The notes below the pieces were generated by a model. The model was not told the origin of the DNA, made no database searches, and saw only the letters and a list, made by a program, of their open reading frames with translations. The translations under genes and the position numbers were made by a program. From assembly GCA_030141605.1 (NCBI GenBank), contig JAQGDQ010000140.1:468501-516596 (forward strand): a DNA stretch of 48,096 bases. Direction: 5' to 3'. Every line of letters starts with the position of its first letter. The first letter of the stretch is position 1. The DNA comes from Tubiluchus corallicola (taxonomy: Eukaryota; Priapulida; Priapulimorpha; Priapulimorphida; Tubiluchidae). Shown here one piece after another: positions 23,055-35,456 of this stretch.

Positions 23055-23627
23055 TAAGGATGTTAAACAACACAAATTTGGCGATACGATAACGATAATC
23101 CACTTTTTAGACGATACGATACAATACGATAAATTATTTCGAAGGATAAAAACAATACTGAAGTTAGAAAATGTATGCAACAACAGAAAAATATCTCTAA
23201 TAATTAAACCATTCATGTAACCTTAACGTGACTACGACGAAATTTTCTGCTTCGTTGTTATAACGATTCATAAATAAGTAAGCTGCGATGGATACATAGA
23301 TTACTACGATATAAAGATTTATCTATGGGAGCTGCACAATTACACATGTCCGAAACGATGACACCAAAAATATGGTACACGCTACTCGGCATCTGCGAGT
23401 CTGCATGATTCAGAATCAAAATAAAGATAACCGCTATTGTAAAGCGAAAGTGTAACTCCATACGTCTGACAAGCTTATAATTTTAAATAATTCTTTTATC
23501 CACTGTTTTGCTTAATTCCTGTAAGAAAATTGAAAAGCAAAGTGAAGTAATTTTATAAAGGCAAGCGATAAAAGACAAAATACGATACGATAATTATTGA
23601 TACGTATCGTTATCATTAACATCCCTA
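23055..23627. mobile_element. MITE family M1, copy 1
   Basis: The left end reads TAAGGATGTTAAAC and the right end is ATTAACATCCCTA, whose reverse complement is TAGGGATGTTAAT. The interior starts and ends with GATACGAT/ATCGTATC-type repeats. It shares ends and internal blocks (for example CAAAGTGAAGTAATTTTATAA) with 27575-28008. No transposase is encoded. The ends resemble hAT termini. The 8 flanking bases match at only four positions, so an 8-bp target duplication is not established. Confidence 0.65.
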
Positions 23628-24807
23628 CATCTCAGAACAACGAAGCCAATTCATAGAGGACAGAGCAACCCTGTGCAAGCATCACAGGAAGTGGACCACC
23701 AACAAATTTATAAAATTCTCATTTTCAATGAAATATTATGAACGCCAAAATTGACTTCAAACAAATAAAGACATTTTTTATTACAATTTCACTGCAATTG
23801 GTAATTTTATATCAAACAACAGAAGCCAATCTTACAGGAATGGAGTCAAAATATGTGGATTCCGGTAACAAGTAGACAGGACATCAGGCTAAAGTTCTCT
23901 AAGGTATTAAACTGCAAATCTCAAATCACAATGAAATGCATCAAATCCTGATCTTTTATTTCTGCAACAAAGTTATGTCCCTCATTTCATGTCAGTCGAA
24001 ATGCACCATGTGATGGACGGCAACATCGACGTTTTAGCTAAAAGCTTTTTATAGATTTGGACAAAACGTGTGTGCATGCAAATGTCGTAGATTTTTGTTT
24101 GTCTGTATGACTCAGTAACTTTCGCCAGCAGCCACCATGAATTTACAATCAACAAATTGCACAAAATCGCTAACTTAACAGTTTCTGGTAACCAAACTAT
24201 TGGTCACAAATCAACTGCATTAGGATGTCTATTTCTTCAGTTGCTAGATGGCAGCATAACAGGAATTATAAGAATCTGATGCCAGAGAGGTACAAACATT
24301 TGTATCCGTGCTATTCCTTATGCAATTTCTTGATGATAAATGTTTTAATGATTCAAGTAAGTATGATGAGGCATATTAGTACGACAGTAGTTCCACTTAT
24401 CGACGTGCAGTATCTATCCACAAATGCCGACGTAGTGCATCAAATGCTTAGAAGTACACCAGTCATTCGTTGCCAGTAAGCCATTTCAGTTTTGCTATGT
24501 ACATACGCATTTGAAGTTTTGAGCTATAGGTCAAAGGCTATGGTCCCCTTAGCCTACATCTCACAGACAGGACTTGTACGAACTAGTGTTACCTTTACAT
24601 GGCTGTAACTACTTGATCACACCTAGAACCACCTTTGAAATTTCAACAGTACAGCAACATGCAGCGTAAGTTTTTTGGACAGAACTTAATAACATGTAAA
24701 TGTTAGCATCAGATAAGCTGATGACTAATGTTAATATAAATCTAACACGACACTTAACCTAATATTATGACTAAACAGCAGAAACAGTCAGTGTAAGTAA
24801 ACATCCC
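23628..24807. other. Gene-free stretch
   Basis: No exon with splice support seen. Confidence 0.4.
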
Positions 24808-24900
24808 TTCAGGGCCAGACTTCAACAACAATAACAGCCTCAACAGGGCCAGGCTTCAACAACAATAACTGCTTCAACAGGACAAGGCTTCAACAATGGG
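24808..24900. repeat. 34-bp tandem repeat, about 2.7 copies
   Basis: GGGCCAG(A/G)CTTCAACAAC starts at 24812 and 24846, with a third partial and altered unit at about 24880. Copies carry a few substitutions. Confidence 0.7.
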
Positions 24901-24978
24901 TCCATATACACGAACCAGTTGCTAATGTTTCTAGGTAGTAGGTACCAACAACCTTGACCTTTTAACGATCATCATCAA

Positions 24979-27159
24979 TCATTGGCAATCACTGGAAAAG
25001 GCATATTCCACTGTGTTTATTTTGCAATAACAAAAAGAGATTGCTTGAATCTGGTTTCCAGGTTTTGACTGGGACTGAGAAAATGATAGCACATCATCAT
25101 ATGGTATCCAAGGACTGGACATGCTTGTTTGAATGATTTTGGAATGAGGCAGCAAATCTCTAAAGAACACCCAAATTTTTGATATGCTGTGCTTCGCGAA
25201 GCAAAGTGCAATGCTCGCAAAGGAAAGTCATACATGTGAGATTAACTACTGTTTCGATACACATGCCAGCTAATTGATCCCTTACCCTGAATCATTCATC
25301 TTAATCCTGGCTCTTCTTCCAAATATTTCCCAGTGGGCAGTAAAATTCAGTAAAACTGCAGCCATCAATAATAATTTAATATCCTACGGAGGATTAGCCA
25401 TGTCGTGTTTCACGAAGACAACTGTAAGAAACATTATTCTATACTATAATCCTAGTGCAACAAACCATAATCCGAATTCGACATTTCTGAAGTTCTGATT
25501 GCATAGATTAACACAAATGGAATGTTTTTACAACTGCAAATACAAAATTGAAATATTTGCACCAATACGGAATGGTGGCTCAATGTATGTTCAACCAAAG
25601 AGGTAAAGCAATAGCAAATCTGTCTTCTAAATGAATGAGTGAAGGCATATATGCATGCCAGAAATCAGCATTCGAGGAGGCCTACTCAAGAACGACGTAC
25701 GTGGAGAGACTCGAGCCTGGCCAGACAAATCTAGACTATAAATAGCAAAGTTGCAGTCCTGTACCAACATTGCAAAATTTCGGCCTGCAATGTGTTAAAT
25801 TACATTAAAAAATGCAAATGAACTAAAATTAAATTCTCGAAGTGAGAGGAAATCTTTCCAATAAATCAACAAGCGAGATTTCTTAAAATCTTCACTTTCA
25901 CTCCTACCTTTGTAGAAATACATCCGACAAACACTGCGATTTCCAGTTCGTAATGTGCGTTTAATACTGTTTACACTAATGTAAAATCAACTAAGAACAT
26001 TTTACTACTAACATTTAAACATCAAAAAATTCCCTTACCTTTCTCTGTAAGCCCGCTACTGTAATTTCTTCATTTCCTGAGACACACAAATCTGAAAACG
26101 AAAATGTTATTAGCAAACAAATATCAACTAACTGCAACAATGAGGATAAAAATTGAATGGCAAAATGCCAGCAAAAATTTTAAGCGAGTTTTTTTAACAG
26201 GAATAGTTTAAACAGTTTTCATTCAATCGCAATTTTCAGTAGCATACACACGACACTCGTGCAATTTTCTATTGAAAGATATGAAGCCATTGTTTCACAG
26301 CTTCAAGTGTAATAAAACATTGCAAAAAGTTGATTGACAAAAGTTGAGTGACCAAGACTGTCTCAGTGATGATCACATGGTTTTGATAACAAAAAATAAA
26401 AAGTTGACTAAAAAAGCTGGGTTACTATAAAACACTAACAATTTTCGGCAAATAAAAAATGTTAGTGAACAAAGGTCGATAATGCGTAAACTTGAGACAT
26501 AAACACTCTGGGTTGAAAATTTCTCTTCATGGTTTCCATACTGACTCTGGCTGTTTACCTCGCTGAGAAAAGGTACACATACAATTGAATGTGGCAAACA
26601 CACCTCTGTTGGTCCAGTGGCTCTTCCTAATGGCATCGCCAAATTGTATAAAAAACTATCCGCTATTAAACACAGTGTTCAGGACTGCAAATGTTATAGC
26701 AAAATTTTACAGTGTGAACAGCTGCAGAAAGCATTCAAACTCTGAAGAATACCTTGGTAAGAACTTGATAAATGTAACACCGATATAATGCTAGACAAAC
26801 AAGAGATGGCAGGAAAATGGCAGGCACTCAACACGGAGAAAAATGATTGTAGAAAGAACACAGTGAAAGTACACTATTTATTTATTTTGTTCTTAGTTCA
26901 GTTCAGTTCAGTCACGAGTCTCAAACATTTTTGTGTCAATATGAGCAGCTAGAAAAAAATCGCCACTTAGCTGAAAAAACGTACTTAATGCCCACAAACT
27001 TTGCCACACTTTTTAACTATATCACTGAGTAATTGTTGAAAAAACGTTAAAAGTTTATGTATATTAAATGTTTTTTCTTTTCCAACCAAGAAACTTTTTT
27101 TTCAAGCTGCTCACCTTGATACAAAAAGGCTTGAGGTTTGACACTTACATTACATGCAT
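24979..27159 (-). CDS. Five-exon gene model, 136 residues, unrecognised protein
   Basis: Exons read on the minus strand: 27159-27149, 26626-26559, 26091-26039, 25383-25286 and 25159-24979. Reading phases agree at every junction (2, 1, 0, 2). Donors are AAT|GTAAGT, GAG|GTAAAC, AAAG|GTAAGG and CAGG|GTAAGG. Acceptors before exons 3-5 are good (CGTTTTCAG, AATCCTCCGTAG, GTGTTCTTTAG); the one before exon 2 (TGCCATTAG) is weak. Pieces read KSHWTNRGVFATFNCMCTF, then LCVSGNEEITVAGLQRK, then LLLMAAVLLNFTAHWEIFG and RRARIKMNDSG, then DLLPHSKIIQTSMSSPWIPY and so on to TAG. Exon 3 has only one open frame. Exon 1 may extend upstream, so the ATG is provisional. No signal peptide or known domain is visible; there is one short hydrophobic run. 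Exons 3-5 are the best supported. The model is my inference from signals, not from homology. Confidence 0.42.
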
Positions 27160-27574
27160 AGTCCTATAAATGGGGTTTTTCTTTGCACAGGTTGCAATGG
27201 TATTAAGAAATAAAAAACATTAATTAATCAATAGAAAATATAGGAAAATACCGTAATTAATGTTAAATAAAATCATGATTGTAAAAGCTTGATTAGAATT
27301 AAAAAGAAAATACAATACAATACAGTTAATGACTATTTATAAACAGTTCCACAAGATTCTTTTAACTGCTTTGAAATTTGTGACTTTAATTAATTCAGTT
27401 TTAATTGCTTTCTTGCATTACAAGCTAGGCAAATGTAAAGTTTATATTTACTTTCCTGTACATCCTTTTTAGGCTTCATTTTCTGTAAAAATAGTAGGAC
27501 TACTTGCAGAAAAGATGCTGCAGATAAAAAAATCAATAATCTTATTTATAGTAACACCTTCTAATATAAAGGAG
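27160..27574. other. Region upstream of the five-exon model
   Basis: The open frame of exon 1 could continue to about 27180 (KNPIYRTMHV) after an AG. No other exon is seen before the MITE. Confidence 0.3.
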
Positions 27575-28008
27575 TAGGGATGTTAAATGATACACATTTA
27601 GCAATGCGATAACGGTATGTTAGGGTACTTTTTTCAAACGACACGATAACAATAATCTGTTTTCAGAAGCAATAAATTATCTTGAACGACAAAAACTACA
27701 CTGAATATGCAAGGAATCTCAGTGTATTTCAACACTATTTTCCGCAGGCCGTTTCCAGATTCACGTATAGATACGTGTAATTTATGACAAAGTTTTCTTC
27801 CTCGTTTTGTCATAAAATTCTAGTGCATAAATGAAAAAGTAAAGTGAAATTATTTTATAATAGTGAGCGATATGCAGTGATACGCATAAATCTGAGTGAT
27901 AACGAAATTCCTAGAATAACATCGATACAATAACCATAAAAGTAAATTTTTTGTATTGATACGTTAATCGATAATTATTGATACATATTGCTATCATTAA
28001 CTTCCCTA
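27575..28008. mobile_element. MITE family M1, copy 2
   Basis: Ends TAGGGATGTTAAATGATA on the left and TATCATTAACTTCCCTA on the right, nearly perfect inverted repeats. It shares AAAGTGAAATTATTTTATAA, the AGCGATA block and GATAATTATTGATAC with copy 1. At 434 bases it is shorter than copy 1. The flanking octamers agree at five of eight positions only. Noncoding. Confidence 0.7.
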
Positions 28009-29458
28009 TGCTGGAGTATAAAAAGTGAAGGTTTACACACAGGAGTATGTAGTTACAGAAGCACTGCTCTTAGTTGTAGTTTTTAGTTTTTCTCCTTGGG
28101 TCTTTTGTCTGAAGAAATCTTTAGTAATCTACAATCTCTGGTCACCACTTAAAAAAAGGATTAAGAAACACTTCTGCCACTAGCAAATTTATTGCAAGAA
28201 TTTGGTTTTTTCTTGACTTATTTTCATATTAAAAAGAAACCCGACACGAAATTTTATAAAACTACCTTTCTACGTTACATTTTCAACACAAAACGAGTGA
28301 TTTTAAACTATGCAAAAAAGTACTAACCTATGTCACATTAAATGTGGATGAATTCTACGACTCTTCATTATTAAATTGCTGTGTTGACTGCTACGCTCCA
28401 CCAGAATTTGTTACTGAAAAAAAGAAGAAATTATTATCTTCAACACCAACACACACAAACGCACGCATCACAAACTCACACGTGTGTAGGTACACTGGCT
28501 CACATAAACATTTTACAACAAGAAATTAACACAACATAAAATCTGCTACACCCTATGCACCGATTTGCCGGGCACCAGCAGATATGCTGAGAATTTAAAA
28601 GGGAAGAAAATGAATTTAAAGAACTTTCGATAAAAAATTATGCAACTTACCATTATGCTTACCTGTTCAAAAGACTTACGTAATTGGAAAAGGAAATTTT
28701 TAATAGTTTAAAATATTCATGCCATCTGGTAAAACAGCACTGCATTGCCATCCCTGTATGCACCGGTATTTCACCAAAAACACACTAGCAATTATAATCT
28801 TCGCACAGCATGACTTTGTGTTAAATACTGAACACATACTTTCTCAATATAAATTAAATGGAAGATTTCATAATCTAATTCATCTAACGCATAACATTAC
28901 AACTGTTACAAATGCAAATGCAGCATTGTTTTGATTTATCATGCCAAATACAGTAACTGGAAAAAAACACTAATAAATCAACTTAGATTCAGATTGTGGA
29001 GCAAATAATTATGTGAAAATCAATTTAATTCAGCCGAGAACAGGCTTGCGTGTAATAATGTAATTGCTTCTTACATTCTTCTTTCTACGCTTCTAACCTT
29101 TCTTAGAACTGCTTCTAAATTAAATCTTCAACACAACTTCGGATACTCAAATTATGCGCCTACTTCTGTATTCATAGCTAATTTAGAAGAACCTTGACAA
29201 GCATCTTCACTTCATATTTTCGTTGAAATGGTTTCTCATTGTTGGAATGCTGGGACAGAGGAGTACTGGCTTCATGCTCAAATGCTGGTGACCAATCGTG
29301 AACAATTTTGAACTCACGTACTTCGAATAAACAATCAACTAATTATTACAAACTTAATATTAAGATTATTATTATTAATGGTGTTATAAACCCTCACAAG
29401 TTTGATTTTGATATGAAACTTGAAGACAGGAAATGTAAAAAAGCGGTGTAGTGGTCAA
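28009..29458. other. Gene-free stretch
   Basis: A plus-strand frame at 28344 (DEFYDSSLLNCCVDCYAPPE) looks protein-like for about 30 codons but has no acceptor, and the opposite strand has a splice-acceptor-like CTTTTTTTCAG with no open exon behind it. Not called. Confidence 0.35.
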
Positions 29459-29522
29459 GGTGGTGTAGTGGTTAAGACATCTGCAATATAATCAGAATGT
29501 CGCCGGTTCAAATCCAACCTGC
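29459..29522 (+). repeat. tRNA-like SINE head with duplicated A box
   Basis: GGTGTAGTGGTTAAG (A box) at 29462-29476 is preceded by a near copy, GGTGTAGTGGTCAAG, at about 29445. GCCGGTTCAAATCC is a good B box. The anticodon arm is AT-rich and the T-arm pairs poorly, so it is scored as a SINE head rather than a tRNA gene. Confidence 0.45.
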
Positions 29523-30304
29523 AATCCAGAACTTTTTCCTATTTCATGCCTTTCAAATTTAGTACCAAATATTAATGAACATCACACTCAGTCAGTCAAC
29601 TAATTTTCAATCAGCACATGGCCAAGTTACGCAGCAAAAGCCACATGAAGCAAACTAATTGGGGAGCAGGCTAACAAATCTACCTTAAACCTCAATCAAC
29701 ACAATGGAATAACCTGACATGAAAAATCCCTCTGGTCTTATACAAAATGCAATCAATCTTACACAAGTGGTCAGAAATGAAGCCAGGGCTATTCCAGGAA
29801 TGAAACTCTCCTGAAAAAGAAGCCATATAATATAATGTGGAGAAAACTGTTTACAGTGGCAAATGATAAGAAATGTTATAAGGCATGAACAAGATAATTT
29901 TTTTGTGGAACCAGAAGGTTGAGGAAATAGCCGAGATGCTGTACTGATATGCCTCAGAAGTGTCAGTGTATTGTTAGCCAGTTAGCTAATGTTAGTTGCA
30001 CCACTGGATAAAAGGTGGAGATTAGAGTAGCAAGAAGTTAGATGTAGCCAAGTTATTAGGAAGCCAGGTCTGTAAGAAGGATAGTGTAGCAAGTTAGTGA
30101 TAAATAGAATTTGTGAGTAAAAATGAGAACAATGAACGGAACAGAACGAAATTTTACTACACTACTAACAAGCAAAGAGGTCCTTTTTCTATACAATTCC
30201 ACACACTATAGAAATCGAGTCCTGTGCTCAAAGGCATGCATTCACTGTAGATGGCTGTCATGAGACAGGAATGTTGTTCATAATTAAAAATATGCCTCTA
30301 AAGG
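29523..30304. other. Gene-free stretch, possible solo LTR
   Basis: A segment from about 29990 to 30170 begins TGTTAG and ends CTAACA, as LTRs do, and has a retroviral-LTR-like A-rich end. No target duplication is evident. No exon seen. Confidence 0.25.
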
Positions 30305-30575
30305 CACGTTCAGACTAGAGAATTTTCTGTTACGAGTTTTCTCTCTGACAGCAAACTTACAAGTGTGAACTAGTGTGCAAGTTACTGTCGGCAAGTTATT
30401 GCAAACTTTCCGACAGCTTCTGCAAGTTGATTTCCTGCGAGTTATTATCTGATGTGAATGCCTCAGCGAGTTACTTTCAGCACTTCTCGCAGTGAATAGA
30501 GAATTGAATGTCAACTCATGCTTACTCTCGAAGAGTAACTCGCAACAAGTTTTGCTCTCAAGTCTGAATATACTT
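30305..30575. mobile_element. MITE-like element with internal CAAGTTA repeats
   Basis: The left edge CACGTTCAGACTAGAGA and the right edge TCTCAAGTCTGAATATAC are imperfect inverted repeats. The interior carries many copies of GCAAGTTACT or GCGAGTTAT in one orientation and AGTAACTCGC near the right end. No coding frame. Ends and target duplication are uncertain, so the superfamily is not assigned. Confidence 0.45.
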
Positions 30576-31984
30576 GCAAGTTACTTGGCATAAAACTCAC
30601 TAGCCTGTACATGCCATAAAAAGGCACTGAACCAACAGAGCTGTCTTAGGTATGTCCTGATGTGAGTCCTCACTCTCTATGAGCTTTACAGAATTGCATG
30701 GCCAGTATGTTTCAATACAGAATCAAATTAAGCAGCCCAAAGAAAGATGGTATATCGAACCCCGTATTACCCTTCCATTCACTGACCATTCCATTCCAGC
30801 CTCAGTGCCCGTTTTAATTTCAGTAGTCAAAAGCAGGTGACCACTTTCCTACCAACTCATCTAGTCCTGCAACACAGAAGATCTACACTTTGATGCTGTG
30901 ACTTCAAATGTTATCCTGACGACGGTTTCTTTTAACTGTTTTTGTATCCACGTCCTTTGCTGTATATTAGACAGACAATTTTGTACTCACAAACTGACTG
31001 ACTCGTGTTCATTCACGCAACCAAACCAATCATTTAAGGTCAGTGTCTATGCTACTATAGAGGAGTCGACTGTACAACAAAATAAACATTATAAATGCAC
31101 TATAAAACATACAATGATGTAGTTTATTTTGCCGAAATCCATACGGTTCTTGAGCTGTAAATGACCTTTGCCCTTTGCCACTCAATATCACCGAATTATA
31201 TCATTAAATTCTATTCACCGCCCCCAATACTGTAAATGTCCAAAATTTCGCTGCCCTGCTGCTCACAGTTTTTAAGCTGTAAGCTTTCTGTACTTCTACG
31301 TTCAGTAACTCGCTGACATTATAGCTGTGACATGTAGACTTAAGTCTAAGAGCATGCTAATAACAACAATTTATAGTGTTCAAACATATAAAAAGAAAAT
31401 ACCCAACACTATAGAAGGCTGAGAAGCAATAGATATAAAAGTACCCTACAGCTACACGATTACAAAAAAAGTGTTCATCATTATGATAAGCTGATTAATA
31501 CAAAGACAGAAAAATTCATAAGTTAAGAAATTGTAAGAATTAAAAATGCCTTTTTTTAAGACTGATAACAAATGGTTTTCTAATTTCATTTCACATATTT
31601 TACATGACCTACCTGCAATGTTGCAATCTAATTCCAAAGGAATGTTAATGTCAAAATTTAGTTGATTATGGTATTAACACTATCCTCCCCTGCAAATGCA
31701 TACAAAAATAAATATTTTATAAAAATTGTTTACGTTCCCCTTTTCTCGAAAGACTTGCTGCAAAGATGTCTCTTTCTAAACAAATTATTGATAGTTGAGT
31801 TAGAGTTTATTCGATCTAGTCCAGGAGACCTTGACAAAAGTCACTATCATACAGCTCTGTTCTTGTACTTGTAATTTCACCTTTTTACTATACTCATAAA
31901 TTTTTGTATAGTAGCTAGATCATGATAACTGGTTTTTCTTTGCTTAATAAATCTACAGCTTTACGTGAACACTATGTCATGTCC
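30576..31984. other. Gene-free stretch
   Basis: On the minus strand an acceptor (TATGCATTTGCAG) and a donor (CATTGCAG|GTAGGT) near 31.61-31.69 kb bracket about 70 bases that have stops in all frames. A noncoding exon is possible but unproven. Confidence 0.3.
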
Positions 31985-32610
31985 TAAAGTAATGAGGAAA
32001 ACAAATGTTTTGTGACTATGGCACGTACTAGTTTGGATAACCCCTTGCAAATCTCTATAGTATGTATTAGAGAAAGGTTGCAAGGACTTGTGCTTGAATA
32101 ATGAAAAAACAAGTATTCTATGACAATGTTATGTGCTAGTATGGAAAGTATCGAAAACCTCATTGGTCTTTGTGAGTTTTCTATGACTATTACAATATAC
32201 CCAACTGCCCAAAGGTGTATGCACATATCTTAGGTCTTCATAATAAAGAAAAGTTGCAAGAACTTTTATTTGGATATGAAGAAGACAGTTGTTCTATCAC
32301 CATGTAATGCTCTAGAGACAAAAACCTCGTGCGAATATCTTTAGTACTCGTATTAGGCAGAAGTTGCAAGCATCTCTGTACTTGAATAATGAAGAAAACA
32401 AGTATTGTGTGACGATGTTATGTGCTACTCTTAAAAACCTCATAGAGATCTCTTTAGTCTTCATATTACACAGAAGTTGCAAAGGACTTGAACTCGAGTA
32501 ACGAAGAAAACAAGTGTTCTGTGACAACGTTATACTCGAGTCCCCAAAACTGCATGCAAATCTCTTTAGTCTTCCTATTAGAGAGCAGTTGCAAGGATAT
32601 ATTCAGGTAT
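31985..32610. repeat. Diverged tandem array, unit about 112 bp
   Basis: The landmark GTTGCAAG recurs at 32077, 32253, 32363, 32476 and 32588. The last spacings are 110, 113 and 112 bases; the first is 176, so one unit was expanded or disrupted. Each unit runs GTTGCAAGGACTTG, CTTGAATAATGAAGAAAACA, AGT(A/G)TTCTGTGACAA, GTTATGTGCTA, AAACCTCAT and ATCTCTTTAGTCTTCATATT. Units differ at many positions, so the array is old. Short frames on both strands here are artefacts of it. Confidence 0.8.
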
Positions 32611-32769
32611 TTACATGCACACGTGATTTCCCCAGGGACAAAGTGCAGTCTTGTAAGCATCATTATAATGCAGTCTCTTGCACTGCAGATTCATTTACAC
32701 GTTAGCTGAAGACAGGCAGCAGCAGGTAATCTATAAGCCAGCCAGCAGCAAGTCAAACGATTTTCCAAG

Positions 32770-33420
32770 CAAGACTGAATGTGTAACAGTTACTGGGAAT
32801 ATATCAGAGCTGGTCAAAGGAGATGCTAATACATAAGGAGCGTTAATGCTACACACACGCACCTGGTGCACAAAGATTGCAAGCATAATAGGACAAAATA
32901 TGATTTTTACATCGACACAAAAACTGAGAACAATGTCAGCAACTGGCCAAACAAGCTAGGACAAAGGCAGTGTTAATAGAGTATGTGGTACACACGATGC
33001 ACTAACATTGTACACATGATAATATGATACATAATTTTTACTTTCTAATTAAACGTGAATGTGAGTGGTTAAAGGACAAGTTAGCACAAACCCAGTGTTA
33101 ATAGTACATGCACATCGTCCACTAATATTACACACGTAATAGGACAGTACAGATGATTTTTCACCTTGAAATTAAACTGTGAGCATGACTGAGTGTGTTT
33201 ATAATAGCTGGTCAATAGCTCAAAAGCAGTGTGAATAGTGCACCTATACCTGACGTACTAATATTGTACAGGTAATAGGCTAATACACAACTTTTACTCG
33301 AGTGTGACTGAGTAACTAAAGGGCCGATAGCCTATAGGGCTTATAGTACCTGGTAAAAGGAGAAACTAACACGAAAGTAGTGTTAATAGAACTCCGCAGG
33401 TATAAAAGCATTACTTGTAA
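32770..33420. repeat. Second diverged tandem array, unit about 125-150 bp
   Basis: TGTTAATAG or a close variant recurs at 32971, 33096, 33230 and 33381, with an earlier partial unit at about 32840. Units contain AGCTGGTCAAAGGAGA, CAGTGTTAATAGTGCA, CACTAATATTGTACAC, GTAATAGGACA and TGATTTTTACTT. The unit is unrelated to the adjacent 112-bp array. No reading frame persists across units. Confidence 0.75.
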
Positions 33421-35456
33421 AACGAATAGATTTCTCAACTCTTTCATTCCAAGCACATAATGTTAATGTAAAGTCCGAGAATTTAATGTAAACTTCAAAC
33501 AACAACCAGTTTCCTAGCATCTATGATGTACAATTTCATTTTAGGTTTTTGGGTTTGCTGTCCGTTTTGATATTTAAACGTAGGTCTATTACCATGTGGC
33601 AAGATGATCATTCAACAGTATGGGTACAAGTGCAAATTTAATCTAATGTAATGATGTACCTGATGCTGAAGAGATAGGTGAATGTTTCACTCATTTTATG
33701 ATTATGTTTGTTCATATGTGTAGTCTACATGTTGTTTTTCATCTGTTTATAGTAGTGTGTATTTTATTGTTGAGCCAATTGAAAGTGTAATGAACGATTA
33801 CTACAAAGCAGAATAAATTTTATCTTATCAATCTTACCTCAGAGCTGTCATGCTAATATTGTCGTCGAACCAGTAGCCTTGTCGATTATATACGTACATT
33901 ATATTAAATCGTCAGTGAAACTAGATATAAATTTAAAAGCTGGTTAAAAGAGGAGCCGCCTTTGAAAATGCGAGCCAAGTGCCTAACCACAGCATGCTAA
34001 TAATATTGCTCAACAAGACAATACCAGCCTTCCTTTGTGCACAAAATAAGGGGCCTTTTTTAGCTCGTTGCAAGGGCCATCCTAGTGTGTGCTGCTATGA
34101 CAACGCATTTGGTTTGGAAGACACTGCAATTAAAATGTGAGACTTGCACTTGTTAAAACAAGTAATAGATGTATTATTCACAATGGCACTAGCAAACCAT
34201 CAAATTTAAAGTTTAGTCAGCAACCACTAACCATGCACAAAAAAAATTCACCAAAATATACAAAATGATCTGGCAAAAGGGGATCAACTTTTACAAGGTA
34301 AATCAACGAGGCAGTTTGAAAATTTTGTCACATTGCCATAAATGATTATCAACTGACCTAATCAATGGAGCCAACTGAAAGATAATAATTTCATATGCTC
34401 TTTATAAATCCTGCTGACTGCCATCTGATTCAGAATCACTATTACTTTAGCATCAAGGTTCAGAAGACATGTTTTCTAAAATTGCTAAGAATGCTAACTT
34501 TATAAGTTCAAAAGTGGGACTCATTCGAATATTAGCTAACAGTCTGAATAGTTAAGGCCAGGCCAAATGCCATGTGTAATATTCTAGTCTACATGGTGTC
34601 ACGCAGAGATCATTCAAAGGTCATATGGAAACCATATCATGTAACATATCAAATACTGAATAAGAACATGTCACCTATGATATTTTTTAGGACGTAAATG
34701 TAACAGCAACTTTGCCTGACATACTAATTCCACTTTCGGATACCAACATAGCTTTACCTAATTTGCTAGTGTAGATAAGTATAGGAAAATTTACTTAAGT
34801 GTAGGCTAAGTGTAGTAGAATATTTTTGAAATAAACAAGAACTACTCAATCTGGCAGACCTGTCTTTTAACTTCTGTCATTTGTTAAAGAATAGGAACAC
34901 ACTCTTCATAAATAAAGCTTAAAAAATTTGTCTTGAATTTTTTTATCACTGACATGCTGTTTTGTTGCATATATAAAATGCAACAGCTAACGCTGTATAA
35001 AACTTGAAATTTAAGCTGACATTAGTTGCAGTGGCATGAATTAGGTGCAGCCATTTTAAAGGTAGGTCATTTGAAACAAGTTTAAATAACATTGCATAAG
35101 GATTTAAGAAAAGAATAGGAGCATTTGTAGCTCATACTTTGTTAACTAAGCAGCAGTTTAAATTATTTTATATAGGAATTTAGGATGGCAGTGCAGGCGT
35201 GTTTTACTGGGTGGCACAAAGTTTTAAATTATTAAGAATTTTCTTTTCCAGTTACGTAAGTCTTTCAAACATGTAAGCACATCTTAAGAAATATAATTTT
35301 CTATGGAAAGTTCTTTGGGATATGCATTAAATTCCCTTTTCTCCCTCTTTAACAAATAATATTCATTGCTTCCTGCATATGGTCTAAAAACAATTACTGG
35401 CACAGGTTCACAAGTACACACGACGTGTAGTAAATGCCTCTATGAGCATGCGTAAG
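33421..35456. other. Gene-free stretch
   Basis: A TATATAA box, an ATG and a strong donor (CTGAG|GTAAGA) follow each other on the minus strand at 33.90-33.84 kb, but no second exon was found. Nothing else supported. Confidence 0.35.

Noticed and set aside
25274-25498. 74-codon plus-strand frame
   Set aside because: It overlaps exon 4 of the minus-strand gene model in antisense and has a less convincing composition.
25627-25716. Alternative terminal exon for the five-exon model (ARVSPRTSFLSRPPRMLISG, then stop)
   Set aside because: It is in phase after exon 3, but the exon 4-5 route has two further phase-consistent junctions and better peptide composition; kept only as a possible alternative ending.
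29459-29522. Functional tRNA gene
   Set aside because: A and B boxes are good but the anticodon and T arms do not pair.
29990-30170. TGTTAG...CTAACA segment resembling a solo LTR
   Set aside because: No clean 4-6 bp target duplication and no second copy in the window; short terminal matches occur by chance.
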